64,000 nucleotides of DNA from positions 180,256-244,255 of the forward strand of contig KV918767.1 in assembly GCA_002049455.2 (NCBI GenBank). The letters are read 5' to 3'. The first letter of the stretch is position 1. Each line of letters starts with the position of its first letter. Shown here piece after piece: positions 1-10,181 of the stretch. Below the pieces are notes generated by a model. The model saw only the letters and a list, made by a program, of their open reading frames with translations, had not been told where the DNA came from and searched no databases. This DNA comes from Porphyra umbilicalis. Taxonomy: Eukaryota; Rhodophyta; Bangiophyceae; Bangiales; Bangiaceae. Position numbers and translations under genes: made by a program.

Positions 1-22
1 CCGTTCACCCTTCAGTTCGGGG

Positions 23-833
23 GCGTTGCCCCGAGCGGGAGTTTCTCCCGTTCTAGACGAGTTCGGGGTAGCCGAGGTCCCGGTCACGAGGGTCTATAGC
101 ATCAACTTACATTTTCGCGTAGGAAGCGTGTCAAATCTACCAGTTCTGGACCAGAAGTATCGTTGGATCTTCAAGTACACTTCGAGCGCTGAGGTGCGAC
201 GTCTCCTTCGACCCTCGATCATCTGACGATGCTGCGCGGCGGTTCCTACCCGTGGGGCGACGACGAGGAAACAGATGGGGTGCAACGTGAAGCACACTCT
301 GCTGCCCACAGATGTATTGACTACAAATTGAACGGTTTTTCGGGATGCTCTTAGCCCTGAATCCTTCGGCAGGGAAGGTACGGCTTTTGGTGTGGTGATG
401 GGCTGTCGCGCCTGTTGAGACCAAGTCCGTGCCCGACGCAATCGGATCGCACGAAGAAGATGAGTCGCACCTGTGGTCGCGACGACGGCGAGTCGGAGAA
501 ATTGCAATGTCAACCGAGCTGTAAATGTACTGATCTAGATGAAACTCCGAGCCCCGGGTGATAAGATCCAGTTGTAGACCTCGCAGAAGCATGGCGATGT
601 CCATCCTACACGACGAAGCCATCCTATTGGCCTGCATGAGCTGAGATTTCGAAAATATCATCGAGACTGTCTCGCGACTGCAAGCGTTTTAGTCACAGCC
701 TGGCATCGATTGTCCCGAACGGGAGTTTTCCCCGTTCTTGCTTCCGCGTGCGAACAGGAGGGAGAACGGGAGTTGCTCCCGTTCGGACTGCCTCCGAACG
801 GGACCCCCGTTCGGCCTCCCGTTCTAGATGCAG
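23..833. repeat. Palindromic GAACGGGAG repeat cluster
   Basis: Short palindromic units built on CGAACGGGAG / CTCCCGTTCG occur at 31-56 and again several times at 714-833. The copies at 51-57 and 825-831 both end in GTTCTAGA-like sequence. The spacer of about 650 bases has no convincing gene. The arrangement could be the ends of a small mobile element or a local satellite; no terminal inverted repeat or target duplication was found. Confidence 0.4.
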
Positions 834-835
834 TC

Positions 836-2235
836 TTTGTGACGACAGGTTGCAGAACCCGCCGTGTGGGGGGAGTGTGGGAACCCTTCGACCCGGTTTC
901 TCAGCCTGACCGTTTGTACTCGCGCACTTGGGCCGCCTTTGTAGCCGCGTGGCAGTTGTACGAGGCGTGTGAGGGGGGGGTGGGGCGGCGGAAGCGGAGC
1001 GGTGACACGAGTGCCGCCCCGTTCGACCCCGCGCCGGCCCGTATCAACGGCATCGTTGCGGCAGCGGCAGCCGTGGCGGCGGAGCTGCACATGTTGCGCA
1101 GCCGTGCCAGCCGCCTCCGCTGCCGCGACCGCCACCCGTGTCGCCCGTATCCGCCTCCTTGATGGGTCCCAAAGACCATCCTTGCTGTGTCGCCAATCGT
1201 TCGTCGCTGGGGATGAGGGGGGGGACGAGGGGTCACGAAAGGCGAAACGACCAACGGGGGGGCTGGAAGACCGCAGTGGGAGGGGAGCGCCAGCGAGTGA
1301 AAGCTGAGGATCGGCAGATGCGCGCGCGTGCGGCGCTCTGGTGTTCCACTCGTTTACCCCACTCGCTCCCCATCGCCATCGCCTCCGTATCTGAACCAAG
1401 ACGCGGCGGGGAACTGGAGCACCTGTATGCGGTGGCGCCACCTGCTGCGTCGGCACTGTTGGCGCCGGCCGTCCGCGGGACCGGCGACGGGACTCCCACC
1501 CCCTCCCCTTCCCCCGCGGCGCACAGGTCCTGTGCGACCACTCTGCCGCAATGACGCGGCCCACGGCCGGATGTTGTCCAAGCAACGCCAGCAGCGGCCA
1601 TCCTACCCTGGGTCGGGGCTCGCGCCAGACCGGGCCGTCCGCCAGCCTGGCTGGCTCGCCGCGCCGCGGCGTACGTGTGCCCAAGCGTGTGCACGGCGCG
1701 CGCCGTCCAACCACCCCGGGCGGCGGAGAGACGGCAGCCGCGCGGGACCAAGGGGAGGGCGGGGAGCACACAATCCGGGCCGCAGTGTCTCGAGCGGGAG
1801 GCGGCGGGGCCGCCCGGCCACCAAACGGGCACCCCCCGAGCGGGTGTGCCGTGCGGCCCCCGCGGGGGGCGCGGTAGGGGCGGGCTTGGCGGGAGCCACG
1901 GCATAGGAAGGGGGGGGGAGGGAAAGAGGCGGGGAGGGCACGGTGAGGGGTATCCGCCGATAAGCGCACAGGGGAAGTGGGCTTCCGAGGCCGCGGCCGA
2001 GCGTGCAGGGGGCGGAAGGGGGGGACGAGGAGGGGCACCTTGTGGTGCCCCACCGTGCCGACCGTCCCAGGACGACACGGCCGAGTCACCTAGTTCCGCC
2101 GCCGACTGCGGTGCCGCCGTTCCCTGCCACCGCCACCGGCCTTCGTCAGCAGCCGGTGCCGCCGTGGACGGCAGGCCGACGCGCCGCGGGGTGACGTTGC
2201 TGCCCAGCGTTGCGCGGCGTTGTCGGTAAGGGCCA
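836..2235. other. No gene recognised (GC-rich leader region)
   Basis: This stretch is extremely GC-rich and open in several frames on both strands, but none of the translations shows a domain or a balanced amino-acid composition. It probably holds the promoter and 5' leader of the MYB gene that follows. No TATA-like element was seen. Confidence 0.4.
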
Positions 2236-2355
2236 GTGAGTACCGGACCGCACGTTGTCGTCACCAGTGTCACGGGTCGCCCGAGGGTTCATGCGGCCGG
2301 CATCACCACCGCCGTCGCCGCCGAAACAACGCCCGGCTTGCCCGTCAGAGCCTCA

Positions 2356-5300
2356 ATGGATCCACCGCCGGGCGCGGTGCCGAGCACCAACGACGACCAA
2401 GCGGCAGGCGGAGCGAGGCGGGGCGGCCGCATGTCCATCGCGGCGTTGCTCAACGGCGGCCGTGGCGGCGGCAGGAGAGAACGGGAAGCGGGCGAGGTGG
2501 ATGAAGAGGCGGCAGGTCCGGCGTCCACCCGCCGACGAACGGAAGCCGGTTGGACGCCGGGGGGTGAGAGACCACACGACCAAGGCGGTGGCGTCCACGT
2601 TGCCGGCCGAGACGCTGATATAGTTCCTGGCAGGGAGGGTGGAGGCGATGGACGTGCCGCCCTGGCTGTGGCGCGGAGTATCCAGCAGCTTCGAACCGCA
2701 GCGACATCCCCCCCGCCATCTTCCGGGCGGTCGTCTAAGAGCGCTGCCGCCAATGCAGCTGCGCTCCATGGCGGCCACACGCCAAGGCGGCCACGTGGTG
2801 GCGGCCGGGAGAGTGGGGGTAGTAGCAGCGGAAGCGGTGGGGGAGGCAGTCGTGGCGGCGGAGGCGGTGGAGGAGGCGGTGGCGGTGGCGGCGGCAGCGG
2901 TACGAGCCGAGGTACGAGTGAGATAGCAGGGTCCCCACCCTTTCCGGTCGCCTCCGCCGGCAGCTACCACGCGGAGCAAAGTGCCAGCCCCGACGCCCAC
3001 CGGTGGTCGCCCGGACACCTCCCACCGCGGCCACCGGCCGACGACATGTTTGGCGGCAGGGGGGAGGCGCGGGTGACACCTTGGGCGGCGGCCGTCGACG
3101 CGGCCTCGCGGACGCCGGGGGCGGGGAGCGCCGCTGGTCGGTGGGGGGGAGAGGAGAGCAGCGGCAGCGCGGCCGCGGCGGCACGGCCGGGCGGCTCACG
3201 TGACGTACGGGACACCTCAAAGGTGCCCACGAGCTCCCCAACTGGGAGCGGCTTGGTGATGCACGACCGCTCCGGACGTTCCCCAGCGTCGTCTATGGCG
3301 GCGCGTCGGCCGGGGTGTGGCCGTGCCGCATCTGCAGGCACGCAGGTAGGAGGCGGTCGTGCCACCAGAGACCGGGGCGCCTTTTCGTCAGCCCCGCCGT
3401 TCTTGCCGCCGTTGCTACCGCAGCTGCGCCGTGCCGGCCGCGACAGGTCATCCTCTCCACCTCCCACAGCAGCGGTGGTCGCTGGTGCGCCCCCCCCCAT
3501 GCGGTTGCCCCCGCCTGTCACCTCCGGCGTGCACGGCTTGCCGCCATTGGGTCGCCTACCGCCGTTGCGGTCGCTGCCGCCCCTGCGACCATTGCTCGGG
3601 CAGCCACCGACTTATCGATTGCCGCCGCTGAGCGGCTCCGCCGCAACTGGGGGAGGGGGGTGTGGTGGCACCGCCGCGTGGCCGCAACCTCTCTTGCCAC
3701 CCTTCGTGGAGACGTCGTTCCGGCCAGGAGCTCTGTCGACGCTGCGACCACCGTTAACAGCTGCGGCAGGTTTGCCGTCAAGGGTGCATCTGCCACTGGC
3801 ACGAACCGGGACGGCAAGTACCATTGACCGCGAAGGTGAACCTGACAATGGTCTCGGCCTGCTATGCATGGCGGCGGGGATGGCCTCGCCAGGTGCAGCG
3901 GCAGACGAGAGCGACTACCTGTCGCCCCTGGGGAGTGGCAATGACGTTCGTGTCGCAGCGGCCGCACCATCCAAATTCGCCCAAACGCCCGCCGGTTCCG
4001 CCGCTCTGCCGCCCCTCGACAGGACGGTCGGTTTGGGGGGTGGCGGTGCCGCCGCCGGGGCGATGTGGCCAGACCCCCGGGTGGGCGGGCCGTGGTCACC
4101 AAGCGCTGCCGGTCGCATTGGAACTCACCCACGAGCGCCGCTGCCCGCCTTGTGCATGCTGCCCGCGTCGGCGGCGCAGCTACCCACGAGAGGTTCAGCG
4201 ACCATGCCGACGGCGCCAGCAGCGGCAGCACTGCCGCTGAATCCTCGCTGGATGGCTCCCGGCGCCGGCATGGCGGCAACCGGCTATCTCCCTTTCGTAG
4301 GTCCCACCGGGCACTTTCCGCCCACCTCGATGACTCCCGCCAATCCCACTCCCGCCATGACAGCGGCGGTACCGGCAGCGGCGCCCCCGCCCCCCCCTCA
4401 CTGGCCGGCGCCAACCCGCGCAGCCGTGGCGGCCGGTGCGCTGCACCCGTCTGGGCCGACGGCCCACTTTGCGTCACCAGCCACGGCCGCCGGCTCTGCT
4501 TCCATCGCCCATCCACCCGGAAGCACTTCCGGCTTCGTATCGCCCACTGACGCGGCGGCCGCCGCCGTGGCGGCGGGCCACGCGCCACTCTCAGGGAGCA
4601 GCCGGGACGCCCCGCCGGCTCCGGCGCCAATGCCGCTTATCCCGACTGCCGCCGCCGCCGTTGTGGCCGGGCCACGGACCAGTGGCGGTGGTGGTGGCGT
4701 TGGTGGCGGCGGTGCCCCTCGTGTCCAACGCCCGTGGACCCGCGCCGAAGACGAGGCGCTGACTGCTGCGGTCGTCGTGCACGGCGCCGCCGCGTGGACG
4801 ACGCTCGCAGCGGCGGCGGTGCCGACACGAAGTGGCAAGCAGGCGCGGGAGCGGTGGACGCACCAGTTGGCGCCGGTACACCAGCCGGTGAGGGCGTCGG
4901 CAACGGCAGCGGCGGCCGCGTCGGCGGCAGGCGCTGGCGGCAAGATGGACGGCAGCGGCGTCAGCGGCATGGGCGGTGGTGCCAGCGGGACGGCTGCCGC
5001 TGGGGGAAGCAGGTCTGGCGTCACCACCAAGCACAAACTCGAAGGCGGAGATGGGGGGAGCAACGCCCCCCCCCCCAAAGCCGCCGCCCCCATCGGACCC
5101 GGGCGCCGCCGCCCGTGGACGGTCGCCGAAGACACGCTTATTCTCCAAATGCATCGGCAGCTCGGCAACCGGTGGGCGGCCATCGCCGCCAAACTCGATG
5201 GCCGCACGGACAACCACGTAAAGAACCACTTCAACGCCAGTCTCCGCATTGGGGGGGGCATGCGCCACTCCCAGAAAGCGGGGACAGCGCCCCCGGGGGG

Positions 5301-5841
5301 GGCGCCCGCGGCCAAGCGGGGCGCGCGAGCTCCCACCGACCCGCCCGCCGTCGGGCGCGGAGCGAGAGGACGGGGCGGGGACTCCCGGCCCCGGCGCACG
5401 TTTCCGGCCACCGCAGCGGCGGCAGCGGCGGCAGCGGCGGCGGCGGGCGGTGTGCCACCTGAGGTGGTCGCGTGCCAGCACCCCAACCCGTCGCCGTTAC
5501 CGCCAGGGTGGACGCCCCCGCCGCGCAGCGGAGGCAGTGCGGCGGCGGGCGCCGCCGTTGCCGGCATGCCACTCGTCGAAGGACGTGCGGACGTGCCCAC
5601 CGGCGCGTGGGTGCACCGCGTCACCGGGCACGGGGAGGGCACTCCCCCATCCGCCCTTTATGGCCAGCCGAGCGGAGCGGGGGGGTGGGACGACGGCAGC
5701 GGTCCGTCGGCTGCGGCGCCCGCGTCGCCGCTGACGCCGTACCCCCCGCCTGCGGCGGTCCGAGGCAGGGCCCCGGCGCCGCCCATCCGAACACCTCGAG
5801 CGCTGCCACCTCTGGGGCCGCCGCCACCACCGCGGTCGTAA
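2356..5841 (+). CDS. MYB-domain transcription factor with two separated MYB repeats
   Basis: Single-exon frame of 1161 residues from the first ATG after the in-frame upstream region; a later ATG at 2431 is possible. Two MYB DNA-binding repeats lie near the C-terminus. Repeat 1 (about residues 791-838) has the RPWTRAEDEAL start, AAW in the middle and RERW at the end. Repeat 2 (about 917-966) reads RPWTVAEDTLILQMH, NRWAAIAAKL and GRTDNHVKNHFN, a good match to the third repeat of R2R3 proteins. About 75 residues of Ala/Gly/Ser-rich linker separate them, whereas R2R3 repeats are normally adjacent. The rest is Gly, Ala and Pro-rich low complexity, including a Gly run near residues 165-185, typical of disordered regions. 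Nuclear DNA binding is inferred from the repeats; targets are unknown. Confidence 0.85.
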   Translation: MDPPPGAVPSTNDDQAAGGARRGGRMSIAALLNGGRGGGRREREAGEVDEEAAGPASTRRRTEAGWTPGGERPHDQGGGVHVAGRDADIVPGREGGGDGRAALAVARSIQQLRTAATSPPPSSGRSSKSAAANAAALHGGHTPRRPRGGGRESGGSSSGSGGGGSRGGGGGGGGGGGGGGSGTSRGTSEIAGSPPFPVASAGSYHAEQSASPDAHRWSPGHLPPRPPADDMFGGRGEARVTPWAAAVDAASRTPGAGSAAGRWGGEESSGSAAAAARPGGSRDVRDTSKVPTSSPTGSGLVMHDRSGRSPASSMAARRPGCGRAASAGTQVGGGRATRDRGAFSSAPPFLPPLLPQLRRAGRDRSSSPPPTAAVVAGAPPPMRLPPPVTSGVHGLPPLGRLPPLRSLPPLRPLLGQPPTYRLPPLSGSAATGGGGCGGTAAWPQPLLPPFVETSFRPGALSTLRPPLTAAAGLPSRVHLPLARTGTASTIDREGEPDNGLGLLCMAAGMASPGAAADESDYLSPLGSGNDVRVAAAAPSKFAQTPAGSAALPPLDRTVGLGGGGAAAGAMWPDPRVGGPWSPSAAGRIGTHPRAPLPALCMLPASAAQLPTRGSATMPTAPAAAALPLNPRWMAPGAGMAATGYLPFVGPTGHFPPTSMTPANPTPAMTAAVPAAAPPPPPHWPAPTRAAVAAGALHPSGPTAHFASPATAAGSASIAHPPGSTSGFVSPTDAAAAAVAAGHAPLSGSSRDAPPAPAPMPLIPTAAAAVVAGPRTSGGGGGVGGGGAPRVQRPWTRAEDEALTAAVVVHGAAAWTTLAAAAVPTRSGKQARERWTHQLAPVHQPVRASATAAAAASAAGAGGKMDGSGVSGMGGGASGTAAAGGSRSGVTTKHKLEGGDGGSNAPPPKAAAPIGPGRRRPWTVAEDTLILQMHRQLGNRWAAIAAKLDGRTDNHVKNHFNASLRIGGGMRHSQKAGTAPPGGAPAAKRGARAPTDPPAVGRGARGRGGDSRPRRTFPATAAAAAAAAAAAGGVPPEVVACQHPNPSPLPPGWTPPPRSGGSAAAGAAVAGMPLVEGRADVPTGAWVHRVTGHGEGTPPSALYGQPSGAGGWDDGSGPSAAAPASPLTPYPPPAAVRGRAPAPPIRTPRALPPLGPPPPPRS

Positions 5842-6003
5842 TGGAAGGAGGACAGGGGAAAGCACAGGGGGGGTCGAGGTAGTTGCGACATGGCGACCAC
5901 GTGGTCCTTGTACAGGAGAGAAGAGAGGGAGCGTGCATGCAAGCGGGAATGCAATTTTGGTCACATCCAATAGTAGGGAGTTGCCCCATCCACCGCTCAC
6001 CGG

Positions 6004-6954
6004 CTACCGGCGGCGCCCACCCAGTGGGAGGACGTGCGGCCGGCGGCCAACCAGCACGACGACAGAGCGCACCTCCCAGGTCGGCATGGCGCCCGACCTC
6101 TCTTCAGAAGAGCCAGCGTCGGCGGCTGCTACGACGTTCGCGGCAGCAACGACGGCTTCCTCCACAGCAAAGGCATTTGCATCCGCAGCGGGTCGTTCAA
6201 CCTCCTCGTCAGCCGTGCTCGTAGGAGCTGTCGACCACGCGATGCTCACGTGCGGCAGGGGAGAGGCAAAAAAAGTGCCGCCCCCCACCACTGCCAGCCC
6301 AGCGTCCACCGCCCGCACGGCGACCGCGTATCCCCCCTGAGGCACGTCCGAGAGCACTCCCCCGCCCCAGACACGCCCTCCCCCGCGAAGTACCACCGGC
6401 ACGCCCGTCCAAACCAAGGTAAACGGCGGCACGGACGCCAGGCGGGACCGCAGGGCGGCGACCGCCGCGTCTCGGTCGCGGCCCGGCAAGCCGTGCGTGT
6501 GCGACAGACTTAAATGGTAGGGCGAGGGCAGGGGCGTCCACGGTGGGTGTCGCAGGGGAGGCGCGCGGAGGCGCTCGTGGAGGGCAGCGACCAGGGCGGG
6601 AAGGGGAGTCAGCATAAAACGCACATGCGTCGGATACACACCGGCGGTGGGTGGGAAAGCTGGGGGTGGAAGGAGGGGCCCCGACGCGGAGGGGGGTGGA
6701 GCGGCCCACCGGCAGCCACCGGGATCCCCAAGGGGGTCTCCGCCGATAAAAGAGGGGGGCGGAGGAGCGGGGCGCCGCCGCTTCGCGGACCGCAGCTCGG
6801 ATGCGGTACGCACACAGGCGGTGGGCGCGGCCGCCGTCGCAGGGGCAGTGCGCTGTGGGAGTGGAGAAGAGGAGGGGGTAGTTGCGCCAGACAACGGAGA
6901 AGAAGAGGAGGAAGAAGAGGAGGATACCGAGCCGTAGTCAGCCAGGGCGTCCAT
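6004..6954 (-). CDS. USB1: U6 snRNA phosphodiesterase, USB1/MPN1 family
   Basis: A 316-residue protein of the 2H phosphoesterase family. USB1 trims the 3' end of U6 snRNA in the nucleus, leaving a cyclic phosphate that stabilises it for the spliceosome. Both catalytic HxS motifs are visible: HLSLSHTHGL with His147/Ser149 and HVSIAW with His235/Ser237, flanked by the family's FTLVWTG-like strand. The first ~75 residues are Ser/Pro-rich with a KRRR basic patch, and the family usually is about 265 residues in animals. The ATG at 6954 was chosen because the upstream in-frame codons run straight into the mobile element at 7020. The stop is at 6004, in the gap behind the MYB gene, so the two genes converge. 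Confidence 0.82.
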   Translation of the reverse strand: MDALADYGSVSSSSSSSSSPLSGATTPSSSPLPQRTAPATAAAPTACVRTASELRSAKRRRPAPPPPSFIGGDPLGDPGGCRWAAPPPSASGPLLPPPAFPPTAGVYPTHVRFMLTPLPALVAALHERLRAPPLRHPPWTPLPSPYHLSLSHTHGLPGRDRDAAVAALRSRLASVPPFTLVWTGVPVVLRGGGRVWGGGVLSDVPQGGYAVAVRAVDAGLAVVGGGTFFASPLPHVSIAWSTAPTSTADEEVERPAADANAFAVEEAVVAAANVVAAADAGSSEERSGAMPTWEVRSVVVLVGRRPHVLPLGGRRR

Positions 6955-7019
6955 AGTGCCGTCGCACCGCGAAGAGAGTGGCGGCGGCACGCCTCGGAGG
7001 GGTCGGGCATGGCCAACAG

Positions 7020-7931
7020 TAGGGTTGTGCATCACGCCCCTTTTTGGGTGGCGGGGTGGGCGATGCACGCCTAATCACGCCCTTCTGCACGCCCCCAACA
7101 TTGGCACGCCCCTCTTCACGCCCCTAATGTAGCCCCCATGTTTTGGCACTTACTTGATAAGCGATTCAAAGTACCCAATATTCTTGCAATTTGGATGGTT
7201 CAAAGGACCACAAAAATGCCAGAGAACATGAAGGAAACAGCTGCATGCGATACACTCTCTTGGCCTCTGCCACTCTGCGTCAAAGATGCTTTGCAGCATC
7301 ACGGGACGTCGGCTCGCATAGCCTCCACCGGCCGCCCCACCGCCCGCTGTCCCACCCATCTCACCGCGCACAAAGCCAGAGCAGATGGTCATCAAATCAT
7401 TCTCGGTCGTGGCCGCGGGGGCGTCCTCGTCGCCGGGACGACCTCCATCACTGCCGTCGGCCTGGCCGTTGCCGGCGCGCGATGCGTTGCATTCAACGTC
7501 CTCATTGGCGCCCGTGTCAAGGAGCCCCTCTGCGTCCTCCCTGGCTGATGACAGCAGGTGGCCGTTGCTGTGCCATTCCGCACAGATGGCGTCTGCGCAT
7601 CATGGCGTCGAGCACCTTGTTTGTGGGCGCACGACGGAAAAATGGTTCCAACTCCTCATAGCGTCGAGCACCTTGTTTGTGGACGCTCGGGCGGAGCAGG
7701 AAGACACCGCGCCCTGAAAAAGTAACGAAGGTGGCACGGAACTGCACCGAAAAATATTCGGTGGACTGGCGCCCCAAGAGCGCATTTGAAATGATGTACT
7801 TTTTTTATCAAGCACGCCCCAATCACGCCCCTAAAATTCTGGGCGTGCAGGGCGTGACACGCCCAAAACACGTGAAATTGCACGCCCCAGGCGTGCAATT
7901 TAGCACGCCCCGGGCGTGTTGCACAACCCTA
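7020..7931. mobile_element. Non-autonomous hAT-like DNA transposon, 912 bp
   Basis: The ends are inverted copies of TAGGGTTGTGCA (start at 7020; inverse TGCACAACCCTA ending at 7931), followed by more loosely inverted CACGCCC-rich subterminal sequence. The element is flanked by a perfect 8-base target duplication GCCAACAG (7012-7019 and 7932-7939). TAG...CTA ends with an 8-base duplication are diagnostic of the hAT superfamily. Inside are repeated CACGCCC motifs and a direct repeat GCGTCGAGCACCTTGTTTGT (about 7604 and 7662), but no transposase. It sits 66 bases upstream of the USB1 start codon, so it probably lies in that gene's leader or promoter. Confidence 0.88.
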
Positions 7932-7939
7932 GCCAACAG

Positions 7940-8925
7940 GACTGCGAGACGGACCACGGTAGGTCGTAGTTGGATGGCAATGCTTCGATGATCGGCCACG
8001 TCGAAAGTCACGGTTGGTAAGTACGCACACGACGGGCACACAATTCCGGTGTTGCGATTGTGTTCGTTTTCTTTTTTACCTCGAGCGCCTGTTCCGTCGG
8101 TGCCGTCGCTCATGCTGTGTCCCTGTCCAGTCCCAGTCAGCATGCTCCTTGATGTCGCAGCCATTCTGTGACACATGGAATCATGCGCATAGGCAAAAAC
8201 CAAAGGCATTGCTTCATCTTCACAAACCATACACGTCCTGCCAGGGCGCGCGGCTCTTGCCGTACCCGCTAGTAGGCGCGTGTTGCGCCACTTTCGTGCT
8301 CCTCACAAGAAGAAATAGACGTTCTTGCACCTGTACCCTGATGTCAATAGCACGGTGCAAGCCCCGTTCATGGCCAGCTGCAGCACCCAACAAAGAGTCA
8401 ATAAGGCGATCACGACAATGACGGGCCATTTCAGAACTGACAGGCACAAGCTCGCCAGGGCCTCGAGAGTGGACATCTACAACAGGGCCTATTGAAGCGA
8501 CGGGCAACAGGTGCTGAAGAACGAACATGAATTGTTCACCACGCATACCACACACTTGCCAACCTCAGCACCACCCTTGACGCAGCGCACACCACAGTTG
8601 CCCGTCACAAAAGGAAGCCACACTCCGCACACCAACACCTCACAGGCACAGGCCACGCAACGCTGCCCATACTGTTGCACATCACAGAGCACCACGCGCC
8701 GACAAGCGGGCACGAGTGCATCACACGGCATGTGCAATGCCACAAATTCGACGTATGCCCGCCTAACGGACAGTCAAACGATAGCATCAATACCAGCAAG
8801 TGCAGCGGTATTTATCCTTTTCTCTAGCACCCGCCGCCAGCGACAAGGGACGCGAGGGCAAGCACGAAACCGACCACACTCATCGACACCGCCAGCACCG
8901 CGGCTGTTCGTGAATATCAGCCGCT
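7940..8925 (-). other. Unassigned region with coding-like minus-strand frames
   Basis: Base composition drops to about 50-55% GC here. The minus strand holds a 111-residue frame (8555 down to 8220) of balanced composition, a Cys-rich frame upstream (about 8743-8489) with several CxxC pairs, and a third frame (8230 down to the transposon) ending in CPSCAYLPTVTFDVADHR. A GTATGC at the end of the Cys-rich frame could be a splice donor. These may be exons of one gene read towards USB1, but no family was recognised and no single splice path is forced. Confidence 0.25.
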
Positions 8926-9639
8926 TTACACAGTCGCCACCTGGGGAGGTGCGACCATCGGGGTCGCGGGCACGGGCAGAATGACGTCCTCCTTGGGCTG
9001 CAGCACGGTGATAACATCGGGGAGGGGCTTCTTGGGGCCAGTCCGGCCGGTCGGGTCCCACGGCAGCATGATCTTCACCTTGATGCCGAGGACGCCCTGG
9101 CGGAGCATCACATGACGGTAAGCATAGTCGACGTACTCCTTCACAGGGTGCCCCGAGGAGATCATGTAGCCGTCCACAAACTTCATCGTCTTGGCGCGCT
9201 GCGCGCGGAGCTTACCCGACACGGAGACCTCGCAGCCCTTGGCGCCCGACTCCATCACAAACCGGAGCACGCCATAGCACGCGCGGCGGACGGCGAGCCC
9301 ACCCACGAGCTTGTAGCGCAGCGACTCGGCCTGAGCAATGGCGCACAGGCCGCGGTTGTTGACCTTCTCCACGTACAGCTCGACCGAGCCCTCGGCAAAC
9401 TTGAACCGCTTCTGCACGACGGCGGTCAGCTCGCGGATCCGGCGGCCCTTCTCACCCAATACCGACTGCGTCCGCGTCGCGCGGATGACAATCTCGGTAC
9501 GGACGGGGGTGACGCGCACCTCCACGCCCGAGTAGCCCTCCTCGGCCAGCTCGCGCGTCAGCAGCTCGTTGAGCTCGGCGTACAGGACGCCATCCGCCAC
9601 GAACTTGCGCTTCTTCGAAATAGCCACAGCAGCCGCCAT
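8926..9639 (-). CDS. RPS3: 40S ribosomal protein S3 (uS3)
   Basis: A 237-residue protein starting [17 protein letters not shown], nearly full length for the eukaryotic family (about 240). uS3 sits at the mRNA entry channel of the small cytosolic ribosomal subunit. The type II KH domain is clear, with the GxxG loop in [20 protein letters not shown], followed by the conserved [19 protein letters not shown] and [19 protein letters not shown] blocks and the [12 protein letters not shown] stretch. The tail is Pro/Val-rich. No intron is needed. The ATG at 9639 matches the family start; upstream in-frame codons are low complexity. MED8 starts 540 bases away in the opposite direction, so the two share an intergenic promoter region. 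Confidence 0.97.
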   Translation of the reverse strand: MAAAVAISKKRKFVADGVLYAELNELLTRELAEEGYSGVEVRVTPVRTEIVIRATRTQSVLGEKGRRIRELTAVVQKRFKFAEGSVELYVEKVNNRGLCAIAQAESLRYKLVGGLAVRRACYGVLRFVMESGAKGCEVSVSGKLRAQRAKTMKFVDGYMISSGHPVKEYVDYAYRHVMLRQGVLGIKVKIMLPWDPTGRTGPKKPLPDVITVLQPKEDVILPVPATPMVAPPQVATV

Positions 9640-10181
9640 GATGGCCACCAGGAGAGCTGGTGGACGAGGGGAGGGGAGAGAGGGGGGAGGGAGGTAGACG
9701 GGACGTTGATGAAAAGCCCGACGATGGTGGTGGGCGCGACGACGGTATCCTCGGCGGTCGTGGCTGGAGGTAGGGTCGGGCTGCGACGTGACGCCATTGG
9801 CAACAGTAGCCTTCCCCACATCCGTACCGAAGGATCTGATTTCGAGATGAAACACAGAAACGTGACGACTTCAAGATCGTTACATTATTCGCCAGCTGTC
9901 CAACCGAAACGAACGTCAAGTAAGGACAATCACTGACTGAAAGTAGTACGCCAATGTAATAAATATTATGCAACTACTTGACGAGCACGTACATCGCTCG
10001 AAAAACGAGCGCCTTCTTCATGGTCTGTCTGGTACACACAGTGCACACGACCATCTTGACTGCGACAGGACCAGCTTCCTGGCTTTGACTGATTCCAAAG
10101 CGACTCTTTGCTCCCACGCTTTCCCACTGCTGACTTACCCAAGAACGCACCACCGCCGCGCCTCCCTGGTGTTTCCCCGCC
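9640..10181. promoter_or_regulatory. Divergent intergenic region between uS3 and MED8
   Basis: A 542-base spacer between two genes read outwards, with lower GC than the genes. It must hold both promoters and leaders. No TATA box or repeated motif stood out. Confidence 0.4.

Noticed and set aside
824-2089. 421-residue minus-strand frame
   Set aside because: Pro/Arg-rich composition, no domain, overlaps other equally long frames; explained by GC content.
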